The notes: a model not told the origin generated them from the sequence alone. Positions 9,807 through 18,224 are shown, counted from the stretch's first letter. The stretch is DNA of 37,555 bases from Actinomycetes bacterium (GCA_029263035.1 JAJCYF010000186.1:1-37555), one strand, 5' to 3'. Program-made: numbers and translations.

Positions 9807-11012
9807 ATGGCACGCAGCTACCTGTTTACGTCCGAGTCCGTAACGGAGGGCCACCCAGACAAGCTGGCCGACCGCATCTCGGACGCAATTCTGGACGCAA
9901 TCATGGCCGAGGACCCCCAAGGACGGGTGGCGTGCGAGACCCTCGTGACCACCGGCCAGGTAATCGTCGCCGGTGAGATCACCACCGACACCTACATCGA
10001 GGCCCGCGACATCGTCCGCAGCACCGTGAACGAGGTGGGCTACACCGACGCCAAGTACGGTCTGGACGGTTCCACCTGCGGCGTCCTGCTGGCCATCCAG
10101 GGACAGTCGCCCGACATCGCGCTCGGGGTTGATACCGCCTACGAAGCCAAGGGCGGGGCGGAGGACGACCTGGACACCCTGGGTGCCGGAGACCAGGGCA
10201 TGATGTTCGGCTTTGCCGCCAGGGAGCGGCCCGACCTGGACACCGAACTTATGCCGACACCCATCTGGCTGGCCCACCGGCTGGCCCACCGTCTGGCACA
10301 GGAGCGTAAGAGCGGGCGAATGCCCTACCTCCGGCCGGACGGCAAGACCCAGGTTTCCATCAAGTACGAGGACGGGGTGCCCGTAGGGATCGAGAACATC
10401 CTGATCTCCGCCCAGCACGAGCCGGAGGTGGACATCGAGACCCTCCTCAAGCCGGACCTCCTGGAGTACGTGGTCAAGCCGATCATCCCGGATTCGTTGT
10501 GGTCCGAGGACATCGAGTTCCTGGTCAACCCCACCGGCCGGTTTGAGATCGGCGGCCCCATGGGCGACACCGGTCTGACCGGCCGCAAGATCATCGTCGA
10601 CACCTACGGCGGCTTCTGCAGCCACGGCGGCGGCGCATTCAGCGGCAAGGACCCGACCAAGGTAGATCGGACGGCCGCTTACTTTGCCCGCTACGTCGCC
10701 AAGAACCTGGTGGCCTCCGAGGTCATGGACGCCTGCGAGATCCGGGTCGCCTACGCCATCGGCGTTGCGCATCCGGTTTCGATCAGCCTGGACGACCGCG
10801 GGACCTCAAAGGTCGACCCCGACAAGCTGGAGAAGCTGGTAGGGGAGTTCTTCGACTTCCGTCCGGCCGCTATCATCCGGGACCTGGACCTGCGCAAGCC
10901 GATCTTCAAGGAAAGCAGCTCCTACGGGCACTTCGGCCGCACGGAAAAGCACTTTTCCTGGGAGCGGACCGACCGCGCGGAGGAGTTCGCAAAAGCCGCA
11001 GCCGGCCTGTAA
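9807..11012 (+). CDS. metK: S-adenosylmethionine synthase
   Basis: This 401-aa cytosolic enzyme makes SAM from methionine and ATP. The signature loops GAGDQGMMFG (about residue 128) and GGGAFSGKDPTKVDR (about 276) are intact, and the N-terminus SESVTEGHPDKLADRISDAILD is standard. ATG 9807 has AAAAGGAG (9794-9801) just upstream, which decides this start over in-frame codons further upstream. It belongs to the gmk-rpoZ-coaBC-metK-priA run, but the 166-bp gap and stem-loop suggest its own transcription control. Confidence 0.97.
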   Translation: MARSYLFTSESVTEGHPDKLADRISDAILDAIMAEDPQGRVACETLVTTGQVIVAGEITTDTYIEARDIVRSTVNEVGYTDAKYGLDGSTCGVLLAIQGQSPDIALGVDTAYEAKGGAEDDLDTLGAGDQGMMFGFAARERPDLDTELMPTPIWLAHRLAHRLAQERKSGRMPYLRPDGKTQVSIKYEDGVPVGIENILISAQHEPEVDIETLLKPDLLEYVVKPIIPDSLWSEDIEFLVNPTGRFEIGGPMGDTGLTGRKIIVDTYGGFCSHGGGAFSGKDPTKVDRTAAYFARYVAKNLVASEVMDACEIRVAYAIGVAHPVSISLDDRGTSKVDPDKLEKLVGEFFDFRPAAIIRDLDLRKPIFKESSSYGHFGRTEKHFSWERTDRAEEFAKAAAGL

Positions 11013-11039
11013 AGGGCACCGGCAGGCCCGGCCGGCGCC

Positions 11040-12716
11040 ATGCTGGTTGGAGTAATCGTTGACCTGTCGGTCTGGGGTCTCAACAAGCAACTGACCTATT
11101 CCGTACCGCCGGATCTGGTGGAGCGCGTCCGGGTCGGGTCGATCGTCAGAGTCCCCCTGCGGAACCGCCGGATCCGGGGGTGGGTGGTTTCCGTCGATCC
11201 CGCAGCGGAGCCGGCCGAAGGCATCTCACCGATAGCTGCAGTCAGCGGGCGGGGACCGGTGTTCGACGAAGCTCTGCTCCAGATGTCCAGGGTCCTGGCC
11301 CGGCGCTACGTCTGCCCGCTCAGCTCGTTCCTTTCGCTGTTCACCCCGATGCGGCTGGGCCGGCGCGGGGTATTGTGGCCCCAGGGTCCGGCATCAGCCG
11401 GCGAAGACCCGGGCGGGCGGGTGCTTTGGCGCCTGAAGCCGGGTGAGGACCCGCTGCCGCGCTACGCGGGGCTGGTCGCGGCGGAGCTGTCCGCCGGCCG
11501 GGGGGTGATCCTGGCGGTCCCGGAGGTGCGTGAGGGCTCCCGCATTCTCGGTGAGCTGGCACAGCGGTTCCCCGCCGATGCCGCCGTGGTTCACAGCGGT
11601 ATCGACCCGGCCGACCGGTCGAAGGCCCTCTGGGAGGTGGCCGCAGGCAAGCGCCGGCTGGTGCTCGGCGGCCGGGCCGCTCTGTTCGCCCCCGCCCTTG
11701 ACCTGGGAACGGTGGTCCTGCACCAGGAGCACGACCCGTCGTTCAAGGAGCAGCAGTCGCCCTACTACGACGCCCGGGTTGTCGCCGAGGCCCGGGCCGC
11801 CGTAACCGGGGCCGGGCTGGTAGCAGCCAGCGCCACCCCGTCGCTGAACCCGTCGTTCTGGCCCGACGTTGACTCAGGCCTGCCGGTTGCGGCGTGGCAG
11901 GTGGAAGGGACCGACCGGCGTGACGAGCGGGCCGGCTGGCCCGCGACCGAGGTGGTGCAGCCGCCCAACCGGGGGCTGCCCCAGCGGGCGATCGCCTGCA
12001 TCCTGGACGCCCGCAAGAGGGGAGAGCGGTCGATCATCCTGCTGCCCCGGGTTCAGGCCACCGCCTCCGGGCCCGGACCCGAGGAGCTGATTGCGTTTCT
12101 TGCCCGGGTGGTCCCCGGCGCCCGGGTCGCCCGCGCCGACCGCCCGGGCCTGGGGAACGATCCCGGGGCCCTGCGGGAGGCCCTGACCGCCGACGTGGTG
12201 ATCGCCACCGAGGCCGGCCTCGCCGATGTGCCCCGGCCGGCGGTTTCCGTTGCCATCGCGCTAGGGGTGGACGGCTACTTCTCCAAGCCCAAGGGCCGCG
12301 CGGCCGAGGATGCGATGGCCGCCCTGTGGTCTCTGGCCGGCCTGGTCGCCGGGCGCCGGCCGAAGGGACGCCTGATCCTGGAGGTACACACCGGGGACCA
12401 CCACGGCATCGAGGCTCTGGTCCGCGGCGACTACCGGTTCTTCGTTCGCAAGGAGCTCGAGGTCCGGCAGGAATCCGATGCCCCTCCCTACCGGTCGATG
12501 ATCCGGCTGCAGACCGCCGGCGCGCCCCCGGAGTTCGTCGAGCAGCTTCGCTCGCTGCCGGCCACCAGGGTGCTCGGACCGGTGGCCGGGGGCAATCTGG
12601 GGTACGAGATCCTGCTCAAGACCTCGGCCCTGGAGACTATCCTCGATCCTTTGGGTACGATTGTTTCCACAGCACCTCAACGGGTTCTTGTTGAGGTGGA
12701 CCTCAAGGACTGGTGA
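11040..12716 (+). CDS. priA: Primosome protein PriA, helicase-degenerate actinobacterial type
   Basis: This 558-aa protein corresponds to the replication-restart factor PriA. The N-terminal DNA-binding domain (VIVDLSVWGLNKQLTYSVP, about 1-100) is well kept. The helicase part has lost its key motifs: the Walker A position reads SAGRGVILAVPEV with no GKT, the DEEH box is HQEH, and the zinc-binding cysteine pairs are absent (LLPRVQATASG). Such PriA proteins are known from actinobacteria and are thought not to unwind DNA. It is followed by def with a GTGA overlap. It is probably structural in the restart primosome, which is an inference. Confidence 0.88.
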   Translation: MLVGVIVDLSVWGLNKQLTYSVPPDLVERVRVGSIVRVPLRNRRIRGWVVSVDPAAEPAEGISPIAAVSGRGPVFDEALLQMSRVLARRYVCPLSSFLSLFTPMRLGRRGVLWPQGPASAGEDPGGRVLWRLKPGEDPLPRYAGLVAAELSAGRGVILAVPEVREGSRILGELAQRFPADAAVVHSGIDPADRSKALWEVAAGKRRLVLGGRAALFAPALDLGTVVLHQEHDPSFKEQQSPYYDARVVAEARAAVTGAGLVAASATPSLNPSFWPDVDSGLPVAAWQVEGTDRRDERAGWPATEVVQPPNRGLPQRAIACILDARKRGERSIILLPRVQATASGPGPEELIAFLARVVPGARVARADRPGLGNDPGALREALTADVVIATEAGLADVPRPAVSVAIALGVDGYFSKPKGRAAEDAMAALWSLAGLVAGRRPKGRLILEVHTGDHHGIEALVRGDYRFFVRKELEVRQESDAPPYRSMIRLQTAGAPPEFVEQLRSLPATRVLGPVAGGNLGYEILLKTSALETILDPLGTIVSTAPQRVLVEVDLKDW

Positions 12717-12718
12717 CC

Positions 12719-13231
12719 ATGTCGATACTCCCGATTCGGCTTTACGGCGACCCTGTGCTGCGCACCCGGGCGGCGGAACTGGACGAGGTGGACCGGCGCG
12801 CCCGCCGCCTGATGAACAACATGACCGACACCATGAAGGAAGCCCCCGGCATCGGGCTGGCGGCACCCCAGGTCGGAATCCTGAAGCGAATTATCGTCTG
12901 GGAGAACGACCAGGACCGGGGCGCCCTGGCGAACCCGGTCATCCTGGAGCGGGAAGGCTCGGTGGAGGGTGAGGAGGGATGTCTTTCGATGCCCGGCATC
13001 ACCTACCCGGTCGTCCGCTCGGAGTGGGTCCTGGTACAGGGGGTCGACGACTCCGGCGATACCGTCAAGTTCGAGACCCGGGATCTGACCGCCCGCATCA
13101 TCCAGCATGAGATTGACCACCTCGACGGAATCCTGTTCATCGACCACCTGCCGCCGGAGCTGCGAAGCGAGGCTCTGGGTGTGCTGAGGGAGCTTGCAGA
13201 GACCTGGGAACAGCAGGAGGTCGCACGGTAG
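12719..13231 (+). CDS. def: Peptide deformylase
   Basis: This 170-aa metal enzyme removes the formyl group from new proteins. All three motifs are present: GIGLAAPQ (about residue 44), EGCLS with C88, and QHEIDHLDG with H130, E131 and H134. ATG 12719 is chosen; a GTG at 12713 overlaps the priA stop as GTGA and is an alternative adding two residues. The gene pairs functionally with fmt, which starts at its stop codon. Confidence 0.96.
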   Translation: MSILPIRLYGDPVLRTRAAELDEVDRRARRLMNNMTDTMKEAPGIGLAAPQVGILKRIIVWENDQDRGALANPVILEREGSVEGEEGCLSMPGITYPVVRSEWVLVQGVDDSGDTVKFETRDLTARIIQHEIDHLDGILFIDHLPPELRSEALGVLRELAETWEQQEVAR

Positions 13232-14154
13232 CCAGGCGGGTCGCCCTTTTCGGTACCCCCGGCATAGCCGTACCCGCGCTGCAGGCCCTTATCGACTCCG
13301 AGCACGAGGTCGCCGGGGTCGTTACCGCCCCCGACCGCCCGAGGGGCCGGGGCATGAACCTGCAGCCGTCCGAGGTCAAGGCTCTCGCCCTGGAACACGA
13401 CCTGGAGGTCCTGCAGCCGCCGACCCTGCGCAAGGACGAGGCGCAGGCCGGCCTGCGGGAACTCAATGCAGAAGTCTTTGTGGTGGTCGCCTACGGGCTG
13501 ATCCTGCCCGCGCCGGTGCTTGAGATCCCGCCGCTGGGGTGCGTCAACGTCCACTTCTCCCTGCTGCCCCGCTGGCGGGGGGCCGCTCCCGTGCAGTGGG
13601 CGGTGCTGGAGGGGGATCCGAAGTCCGGGGTGGCCATCATGCAGATGGACCCCGGCCTGGACACCGGTCCGGTTCTTGAGATGGTAGAGGAGCCGGTGCT
13701 GCCCGACGACACCTCCGGCTCCCTGGCCGGCCGCCTGGCGATTCTCGGGGCCGGCCTGCTGCCGGGAATAGTGGCCCGGCTGGACGAGATCTACCCGGTC
13801 CCCCAGCCGGAGGAGGGCGTCACCTACGCCTCCAAGCTGACCCCCGAAGATGCCCGCATCGACTGGTCGATGCCGGCGGAGGCGGTCCGCAACCGGATCC
13901 GGGCGTTCAACCCCCGCCCCGGCGCCTGGAGCCTATTGAACGGCAGGCGGCTGAAGGTGTGGCAGGCAACAGTATTGGAGGGATCTGCGGATGGCCCCGC
14001 CGGAACCCTGAGCGAGCGGGATGGGGAACTCATGGCCGCCACCGGATCCCAGTCGCTGAAGCTGGAGGTGGTGCAGCCCGAGGGCAAAGGCCGGATGAGC
14101 GGGCCCGAGTTCGTGCGGGGCTACGGCCGGGACCTTCCGGCGTCGTTCGGCTAG
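13228..14154 (+). CDS. fmt: Methionyl-tRNA formyltransferase, probable GTA start
   Basis: This 308-aa enzyme formylates initiator Met-tRNA. The catalytic residues N107, H109 and D145 are present (VNVHFSLLPRWRGAAPVQ and MDPGLDTG), at nearly the same positions as in E. coli Fmt, which supports the start. No ATG, GTG or TTG lies in frame near the conserved N-terminus (ARRVALFGTPG). A perfect AGGAGG (13215-13220) lies 7 nt before GTA 13228, which overlaps the def stop as GTAG. A CTG at 13204 is the other candidate. An internal ATG at 13354 would remove the conserved N-terminus. The 3' end overlaps the converging gene by 4 bp (CTAG). Confidence 0.93.
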   Translation, partial: VARRVALFGTPGIAVPALQALIDSEHEVAGVVTAPDRPRGRGMNLQPSEVKALALEHDLEVLQPPTLRKDEAQAGLRELNAEVFVVVAYGLILPAPVLEIPPLGCVNVHFSLLPRWRGAAPVQWAVLEGDPKSGVAIMQMDPGLDTGPVLEMVEEPVLPDDTSGSLAGRLAILGAGLLPGIVARLDEIYPVPQPEEGVTYASKLTPEDARIDWSMPAEAVRNRIRAFNPRPGAWSLLNGRRLKVWQATVLEGSADGPAGTLSERDGELMAATGSQSLKLEVVQPEGKGRMSGPEFVRGYGRDLPASFG

Positions 14155-15044
14155 GGCTGCTGGGGGATAGGTACCCCGGCCTCCAGGAGGACATCGCGGT
14201 CCGGCAGGCGGTAGTAGACCTGCCAGTGGTAGTAGCCGTTGAACGCCTTCTCGTCCTCGAGCATCTGCTCGGCGTAGAGGGTGATCGCATCGACGTAGCG
14301 CTGGCTGCGGTTGTAGGCGAACAGGGCCTTGCCCATGTTGCCCGGCGCTCCGGAGGCCTTCAGGTATCGACCGGCGCCGAAGATTGCGTCCCGGGTGTTG
14401 TTGATGTCGCCCTCGCCGTAGGCGGCCCAGGTGGCGGGCATGAACTGCATCGGCCCCTGGGCGCCGGCTGAGCTGTTGCCCCGGATCCGGCCCATTCGGG
14501 TCTCGATCAGGTGAATTGAAGCCAGGTAGGCCCAGGGAATACCGAACTCCGCCTCCGCCTCGCCGTAGTAGCGGCGCAGCTCGTCGGCCGGAGCCGGCTC
14601 CACGATCGTCCAGTCGGGCAGCTTGGTCCCCGGCTTGGTGAGTTGTCGAAGCTCCTCGCCGGCCCGGATGTTGGCCTCCAGGTTGTCCCGCAGGTCGGCC
14701 GGTGCGGCCGCCAGGACCGCCTGCTTGAACGCCGGGTCCGCCACTGCCGCCCGGTAGGCGGCCTGCTGGATCCTGCCGAGGCGGGGCAGCAGGGCGGGAT
14801 CGGTCTGCGGTGATCGGATGGCCTGCTCGGCTGCTATCAGCTCGGTGGCCACCGCCTCTGCGGTGTCCAGAGCCGGTGTGGTCGTCGGGATCGGCGAAGG
14901 TGAAGGAGACGGGGTGGGGGAGGGCGAGGCCGAAACCGAGGGGGTGGGGGATGGGTCGTCCTCGGCGGATGGTGAGTCGCCGCAGGCGCCGAGCACCATC
15001 ATCAGGGCAAGCGGCAGGGCGACAAGACGTCGCCCGAAAAGTAT
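14151..15044 (-). CDS. Lytic transglycosylase lipoprotein (SLT fold)
   Basis: This 297-aa protein cuts peptidoglycan glycan strands at the outer face of the membrane. The N-terminus MLFGRRLVALPLALMMVLGA-C21 is a lipoprotein signal with lipobox LGAC. A Ser/Pro/Thr-rich spacer follows, and then a catalytic domain with the glutamate in IHLIETRMG, SSAGAQGPMQFMPATWAAYG and LFAYNRSQRYV. The start is taken as ATA 15044 (AAGGA 10 nt upstream) because the ATGs at MMVLGAC leave no signal peptide. A GTG about 35 codons upstream would give an unusually long n-region. Confidence 0.85.
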   Translation of the reverse strand: MLFGRRLVALPLALMMVLGACGDSPSAEDDPSPTPSVSASPSPTPSPSPSPIPTTTPALDTAEAVATELIAAEQAIRSPQTDPALLPRLGRIQQAAYRAAVADPAFKQAVLAAAPADLRDNLEANIRAGEELRQLTKPGTKLPDWTIVEPAPADELRRYYGEAEAEFGIPWAYLASIHLIETRMGRIRGNSSAGAQGPMQFMPATWAAYGEGDINNTRDAIFGAGRYLKASGAPGNMGKALFAYNRSQRYVDAITLYAEQMLEDEKAFNGYYHWQVYYRLPDRDVLLEAGVPIPQQP

Positions 15045-15137
15045 TTGGAAAAAGTCCTTAAGATTTCTTAAAACGTGCCGATAAGGACCCGGTCGTCTGT
15101 GTCTTGAAGTTTCTCCGGCGTCCTTCCTCCCACTCAC

Positions 15138-15166
15138 ACCGTACCCGCCGCCGCCCCATCGGTCAT
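15138..15166 (-). promoter_or_regulatory. Possible promoter of the lytic transglycosylase gene
   Basis: Read on the minus strand, ATGACC (15161-15166), a 17-bp spacer and TACGGT (15138-15143) resemble a sigma70-type -35/-10 pair. They would give a leader of roughly 85 nt. The leader contains a TTAAGA/TCTTAA inverted repeat (15058-15071) that touches the ribosome site. Confidence 0.35.
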
Positions 15167-15175
15167 CCGCTACGC

Positions 15176-15204
15176 TTGGTAGAAGGTTTATCCGCCCGTA
15201 GATT
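15176..15204 (+). promoter_or_regulatory. Possible promoter of the zinc-ribbon gene
   Basis: TTGGTA (15176-15181), a 17-bp spacer and TAGATT (15199-15204) fit a sigma70-type promoter. The -10 ends 12 bp before ATG 15217, so the mRNA leader would be very short and the apparent ribosome site GAGGGG (15205-15210) might not be transcribed. Confidence 0.3.
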
Positions 15205-15216
15205 GAGGGGTGCCCG

Positions 15217-15444
15217 ATGGCGAACTGGAACTGTGAAGACTGCGGCGTGATGATGGACGCAGACGACGAGGGCGAGCCGGAGCCCTGTCCCCGCTGCGGC
15301 AAGGACATGGTGAACTTCGCCGGAGCAGCACTCAAGAACCTGTGCGGAGGAGGAGTCTCGGGGATGACCGAGGGCAGCGCCCAGCCGGCCTCCCAGGGCT
15401 CCCGGCTTCCGAGCCTTTCCCAGACCCCGGTCCCTGATGCCTGA
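15217..15444 (+). CDS. Small zinc-ribbon protein
   Basis: This 75-aa protein begins MANWNCEDCGVMMDAD and has two CxxC knuckles (CEDC, CPRC), 15-20 residues apart, expected to hold one zinc or iron as in rubredoxin-like ribbons. The tail is Ser/Pro-rich and looks disordered. No further family is recognised. ATG 15217 has GAGGGG 6 nt upstream. The 3' end overlaps the next gene by 8 bp, so the two are probably co-translated. Confidence 0.7.
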   Translation: MANWNCEDCGVMMDADDEGEPEPCPRCGKDMVNFAGAALKNLCGGGVSGMTEGSAQPASQGSRLPSLSQTPVPDA

Positions 15445-15898
15445 GATGGATCCCAAGGTCCGGTCGTTCCTGGAGAAGACGGGCTCGGCGGCGATGGTGA
15501 CCCTGAAGAAGGACGGCACTCCTCACGCAGTGCGGGTGGGGTTGGCACTGGTCGACGGCAAGCTGCGGAGCTCGGGCACCCGGGACCGGGTGAGAACCAA
15601 ACACCTGCGCCGCGACCCGCGGGCAACGCTGTTCGTCTTCGACTCCAAGAATCCGGCCAACAGCTACAACTACCTGGGACTGGAGACGACGGTGACCATC
15701 CTCGAAGGCCCGGAAATCCCCGAGTTGAGCATTCGAATGTTCCGGGCGATGCAGGGGATCGATGTCGAGAACCCTGGCGGCCGCAAGCTCAGCTGGTTCG
15801 GCCGGGAGTTGGACGACGAGGCTTTCGCCGCCAAGATGGTCGAAGAGGGCCGGCTGATCTACGAGTTCGAAGTGAACAAATCCTACGGGACGTTGTAG
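15437..15898 (+). CDS. PPOX-fold (pyridoxamine 5'-phosphate oxidase-like) protein, possibly F420-dependent
   Basis: This 153-aa split-barrel flavin- or deazaflavin-binding protein shows AMVTLKKDGTPHAVRVG, VRTKHLRRDPRATLFVFD and the C-terminal YEFEVNKSYGTL. The pattern resembles the small actinobacterial PPOX/F420-binding group rather than true PdxH, which is encoded separately at 32366-32962. ATG 15437 or ATG 15446 may start it. Neither has a strong ribosome site, and coupling to the preceding gene is likely. The substrate is unknown. Confidence 0.8.
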   Translation: MPEMDPKVRSFLEKTGSAAMVTLKKDGTPHAVRVGLALVDGKLRSSGTRDRVRTKHLRRDPRATLFVFDSKNPANSYNYLGLETTVTILEGPEIPELSIRMFRAMQGIDVENPGGRKLSWFGRELDDEAFAAKMVEEGRLIYEFEVNKSYGTL

Positions 15899-15901
15899 AA
15901 C

Positions 15902-16234
15902 CTAGCCCGTAGTTAGCCCGAACGGGCTGCCCTCGGAGTCCCGGCAGATAGCCCACTTTTCGCCGGGATGGATGACGGTGCCGCCGAGCTCGGGCACCCG
16001 GGCCAGAGCCGCCGGAAGGTCGGGAACGGCGAAGTAAGGAATGGAGACGGTGTCTCCCGGACCCCGGCCCCGCTCGTGCAGGCCGAACTCAGCCCCACCC
16101 TCGTGGGTCTGCCAGCCCTCGCCTTCGCCGGCCTTGCGGTCCTCCAGCTTGATATCCAGAACTCCGGTCCAAAAGCGCTTTGCACGCCCGGCGTCGTCGG
16201 CGGGGAATTCGATGAGTGATACGGGTGAGGTCAT
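15902..16234 (-). CDS. VOC (glyoxalase/bleomycin-resistance) family protein
   Basis: This 110-aa single-domain VOC protein begins MTSPVSLIEFPADDAGRAKRFWTGV at ATG 16234. It ends with GEKWAICRDSEGSPFGL, the usual final strand motif (D-PxGN/SxFGL). Such proteins bind a metal and small molecules, and the substrate cannot be read from the sequence. It converges on the PPOX gene with only 3 bp between stops. An in-frame extension upstream of ATG 16234 runs into the riboswitch region and is not coding. Confidence 0.8.
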   Translation of the reverse strand: MTSPVSLIEFPADDAGRAKRFWTGVLDIKLEDRKAGEGEGWQTHEGGAEFGLHERGRGPGDTVSIPYFAVPDLPAALARVPELGGTVIHPGEKWAICRDSEGSPFGLTTG

Positions 16235-16321
16235 GAAGCCAGGATAGCCGCGATGTAGACACACGCCCGTAGGCACCGCTTGCGCGCATGGTTCATACTC
16301 TTTTCGAACAATAAAAAGACC

Positions 16322-16440
16322 CGTCTTCGGGGCACGGTGAAATTCCGGACCGGCGGTAAAGCCCGTGACCCTCTTCGCAAGAGGAGGTGGACCTGGTTGA
16401 TTTCCAGGGCCGACAGTCAAAGTCTGGATGGGAGAAGACG
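16322..16440 (+). ncRNA. FMN riboswitch (RFN element)
   Basis: The conserved elements appear in order: TCTTCGGGGCACGGTGAAAT, then CCGGACCGGCGGTAAAGCCC, the GTGACC block, a variable CTCTTCGCAAGAGG hairpin, CTGGTTGATTTCCAG, CCGACAGTCAAAGTC and TGGATGGGAGAAGA. Binding of FMN should lower expression of the riboflavin operon. Between it and ribD (16441-16526), TCGTG near 16479 could pair with CACGA at 16514-16518, just before the ribD ribosome site. This suggests control of translation, although that last point is only a guess. The region 16235-16321 upstream must hold the promoter; I see no clear -35/-10 pair there. Confidence 0.96.
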
Positions 16441-16526
16441 GCCTGGTAAGGCGCGCGGCCACTCGCATGCGTCTTATTCGTGCCTCCCTTCCGCGCCCGG
16501 AGCGAGTCCCGTCACGAGGACTGGCA

Positions 16527-17627
16527 GTGCCCGAGACCGACGATGTATGGATGCGGAGAGCCTTGCGTCTTGCCGCCCGGGGACGGGGCAAGACCAGCCC
16601 AAACCCCATGGTCGGCTGCGTCCTGGTCAAAGACGGGGCCCTGGTGGGCTCCGGCTGGCACCGCCGGGCCGGCGAGCCCCACGCCGAGGTCCTCGCTCTG
16701 CGCAGCGCCGGCGATGCCGCCCGCGGCTCAACGGCCTATGTGACGCTGGAACCCTGCGCCCACCACGGACGCACCCCTCCGTGCGCCACCGCACTGATCG
16801 AAGCGGGCGTAAGCCGGGTCGTCGCCGCCATGGAGGACCCCGATCCCCGGACCGCCGGGAGGGGAATGGCTGCGCTGGAAGCTGCCGGCATATCGACCCG
16901 TGTGGGCGTGCTGGAGCCGGAGGCCCGCAGGCTCAACGAGCAGTACATTTTGCACCGGACCACCGGGCGGCCCTTCGTCACCTACAAGGCCGGGATGTCG
17001 CTGGACGGCAGAACCGCAGCCGCCGACGGCTCCTCGCAGTGGATCACCTCGCCTGAGGCGCGCCGGGACGCCCACCGGCTGCGGGCGCAGTCCGACGCGA
17101 TCTGCGCCGGAGTGGGGACGGTCCTGGCCGACGACCCGAGGCTGACGGTGCGCGGAGTCGCAGGCTCCAGGCCGCCGCTGCGGGTGGTGGTCGATTCAAC
17201 GGCCCGGACGCCGGTTGCCGCACAGGTCCTCTCCGACGGGGCCCCCACGGCAATCTTCACGGCTGCCGGCGACTCGGAGCCGGCGGTGGCGGCGCTGAAG
17301 GAGGCCGGGATTGAGGTGGTCTGCATGCCCGGGGAGCCCGGCACGGTGGACCTGAAGGAGATGTTGCGGATCCTGGGCGACCGGGGCCTCGTCTCGCTGC
17401 TCCTGGAGGGGGGCGCCACGCTGGCCGGCTCGTTTGCCCGAAATGGCCTGATCGACCGTTACGTCTTCTACCTCGCTCCCAAGCTGCTGGGCGCCTCCGG
17501 GGCCGGGGCGTTGAACGGGTGGACGGCGGAGTCGTTGGCCGGCGCCGCCGGCCTGGTCATCTCAGAGGTCAAGCGCATCGGGCCCGACCTCAGGGTCACC
17601 GCCTACCCGGTTCGGGAGGCAAGCTGA
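16527..17627 (+). CDS. ribD: Bifunctional riboflavin biosynthesis deaminase/reductase
   Basis: This 366-aa enzyme carries out the second and third steps from the GTP-derived pyrimidine. The N-terminal deaminase (about 1-145) has zinc ligands H52, C77 and C86 and catalytic E54 (PHAEV; EPCAHHGRTPPC). The C-terminal reductase (about 148-366) shows TYKAGMSLDGRTA, QWITS and LLLEGGATLAGSF. GTG 16527 is chosen because GAGGA (16516-16520) precedes it and the upstream in-frame codons belong to the riboswitch leader. The stop overlaps ribE as TGATG. Confidence 0.96.
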   Translation: MPETDDVWMRRALRLAARGRGKTSPNPMVGCVLVKDGALVGSGWHRRAGEPHAEVLALRSAGDAARGSTAYVTLEPCAHHGRTPPCATALIEAGVSRVVAAMEDPDPRTAGRGMAALEAAGISTRVGVLEPEARRLNEQYILHRTTGRPFVTYKAGMSLDGRTAAADGSSQWITSPEARRDAHRLRAQSDAICAGVGTVLADDPRLTVRGVAGSRPPLRVVVDSTARTPVAAQVLSDGAPTAIFTAAGDSEPAVAALKEAGIEVVCMPGEPGTVDLKEMLRILGDRGLVSLLLEGGATLAGSFARNGLIDRYVFYLAPKLLGASGAGALNGWTAESLAGAAGLVISEVKRIGPDLRVTAYPVREAS

Positions 17628-18220
17628 TGTTCACCGGCATCGTGGAGACGGTGGGAACCGCGGCGACGGTCTCGGATTCACGTATCCGGGTTATTTCCGA
17701 ACTGAAGGACCTCGTGGTGGGGGAGTCGATCTCGGTCAACGGCGTCTGCCTGACAGTTACCGAGCCGGAGGCCGGGGCCTTCACCGCCGACATCTCCGAG
17801 GAGACCGCGCGCCGCACCAGCCTGGGAGCGCTGATGCCGGGAACCAAGGTCAATCTCGAACGGGCGATGCGTGCCGACGGCCGCTTCGGGGGCCACATCG
17901 TCCAGGGCCACGTCGACGGGGTCGGCAATGTCGCCGAGCTCGAGCAGCTGGAGGGATCGGCCGAGATGTGGTTCCGGGTTCCCGGCGAGCTCGAGCGATA
18001 TCTGGTCTCCAAAGGTTCGGTCACGGTGGAGGGTGTGAGCCTGACCGTTGCGAGCCTGGAATCCGGCAGGTTCTCGGTCGCCCTCATACCCCACACCCTG
18101 GTCAATACCAACTTCGGCGCCAAGTTGCCCGGAGATCCTGTGAACATAGAAGTAGATGTCCTGGCGAAATACGTCGAGCGGTTGCTCGGCTATGCGCCCG
18201 AGGAAGAGCAGCGGAGGTAA
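17627..18220 (+). CDS. ribE: Riboflavin synthase (alpha subunit)
   Basis: This 197-aa protein dismutates two 6,7-dimethyl-8-ribityllumazine molecules into riboflavin and the pyrimidine precursor. The hallmark MFTGIVE start and the two internal repeats are clear (SVNGVCLTV in the first, TVEGVSLTV in the second). ATG 17627 overlaps the ribD stop. ribBA follows after 4 bp. Confidence 0.96.
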   Translation: MFTGIVETVGTAATVSDSRIRVISELKDLVVGESISVNGVCLTVTEPEAGAFTADISEETARRTSLGALMPGTKVNLERAMRADGRFGGHIVQGHVDGVGNVAELEQLEGSAEMWFRVPGELERYLVSKGSVTVEGVSLTVASLESGRFSVALIPHTLVNTNFGAKLPGDPVNIEVDVLAKYVERLLGYAPEEEQRR

Positions 18221-18224
18221 CAAA

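Noticed and set aside
10268..10292. 12-bp near-tandem repeat in metK (LAHRLAHRLAQ)
   Set aside because: MetK normally has a helix of this type at this place (LAHRLxxRL), so the repeat reflects protein sequence and not a duplication.
15045..15216. A c-di-AMP (ydaO-type) riboswitch before the lytic transglycosylase gene
   Set aside because: Such riboswitches do precede wall hydrolases in actinobacteria, but the leader on the minus strand does not contain the conserved core sequences.
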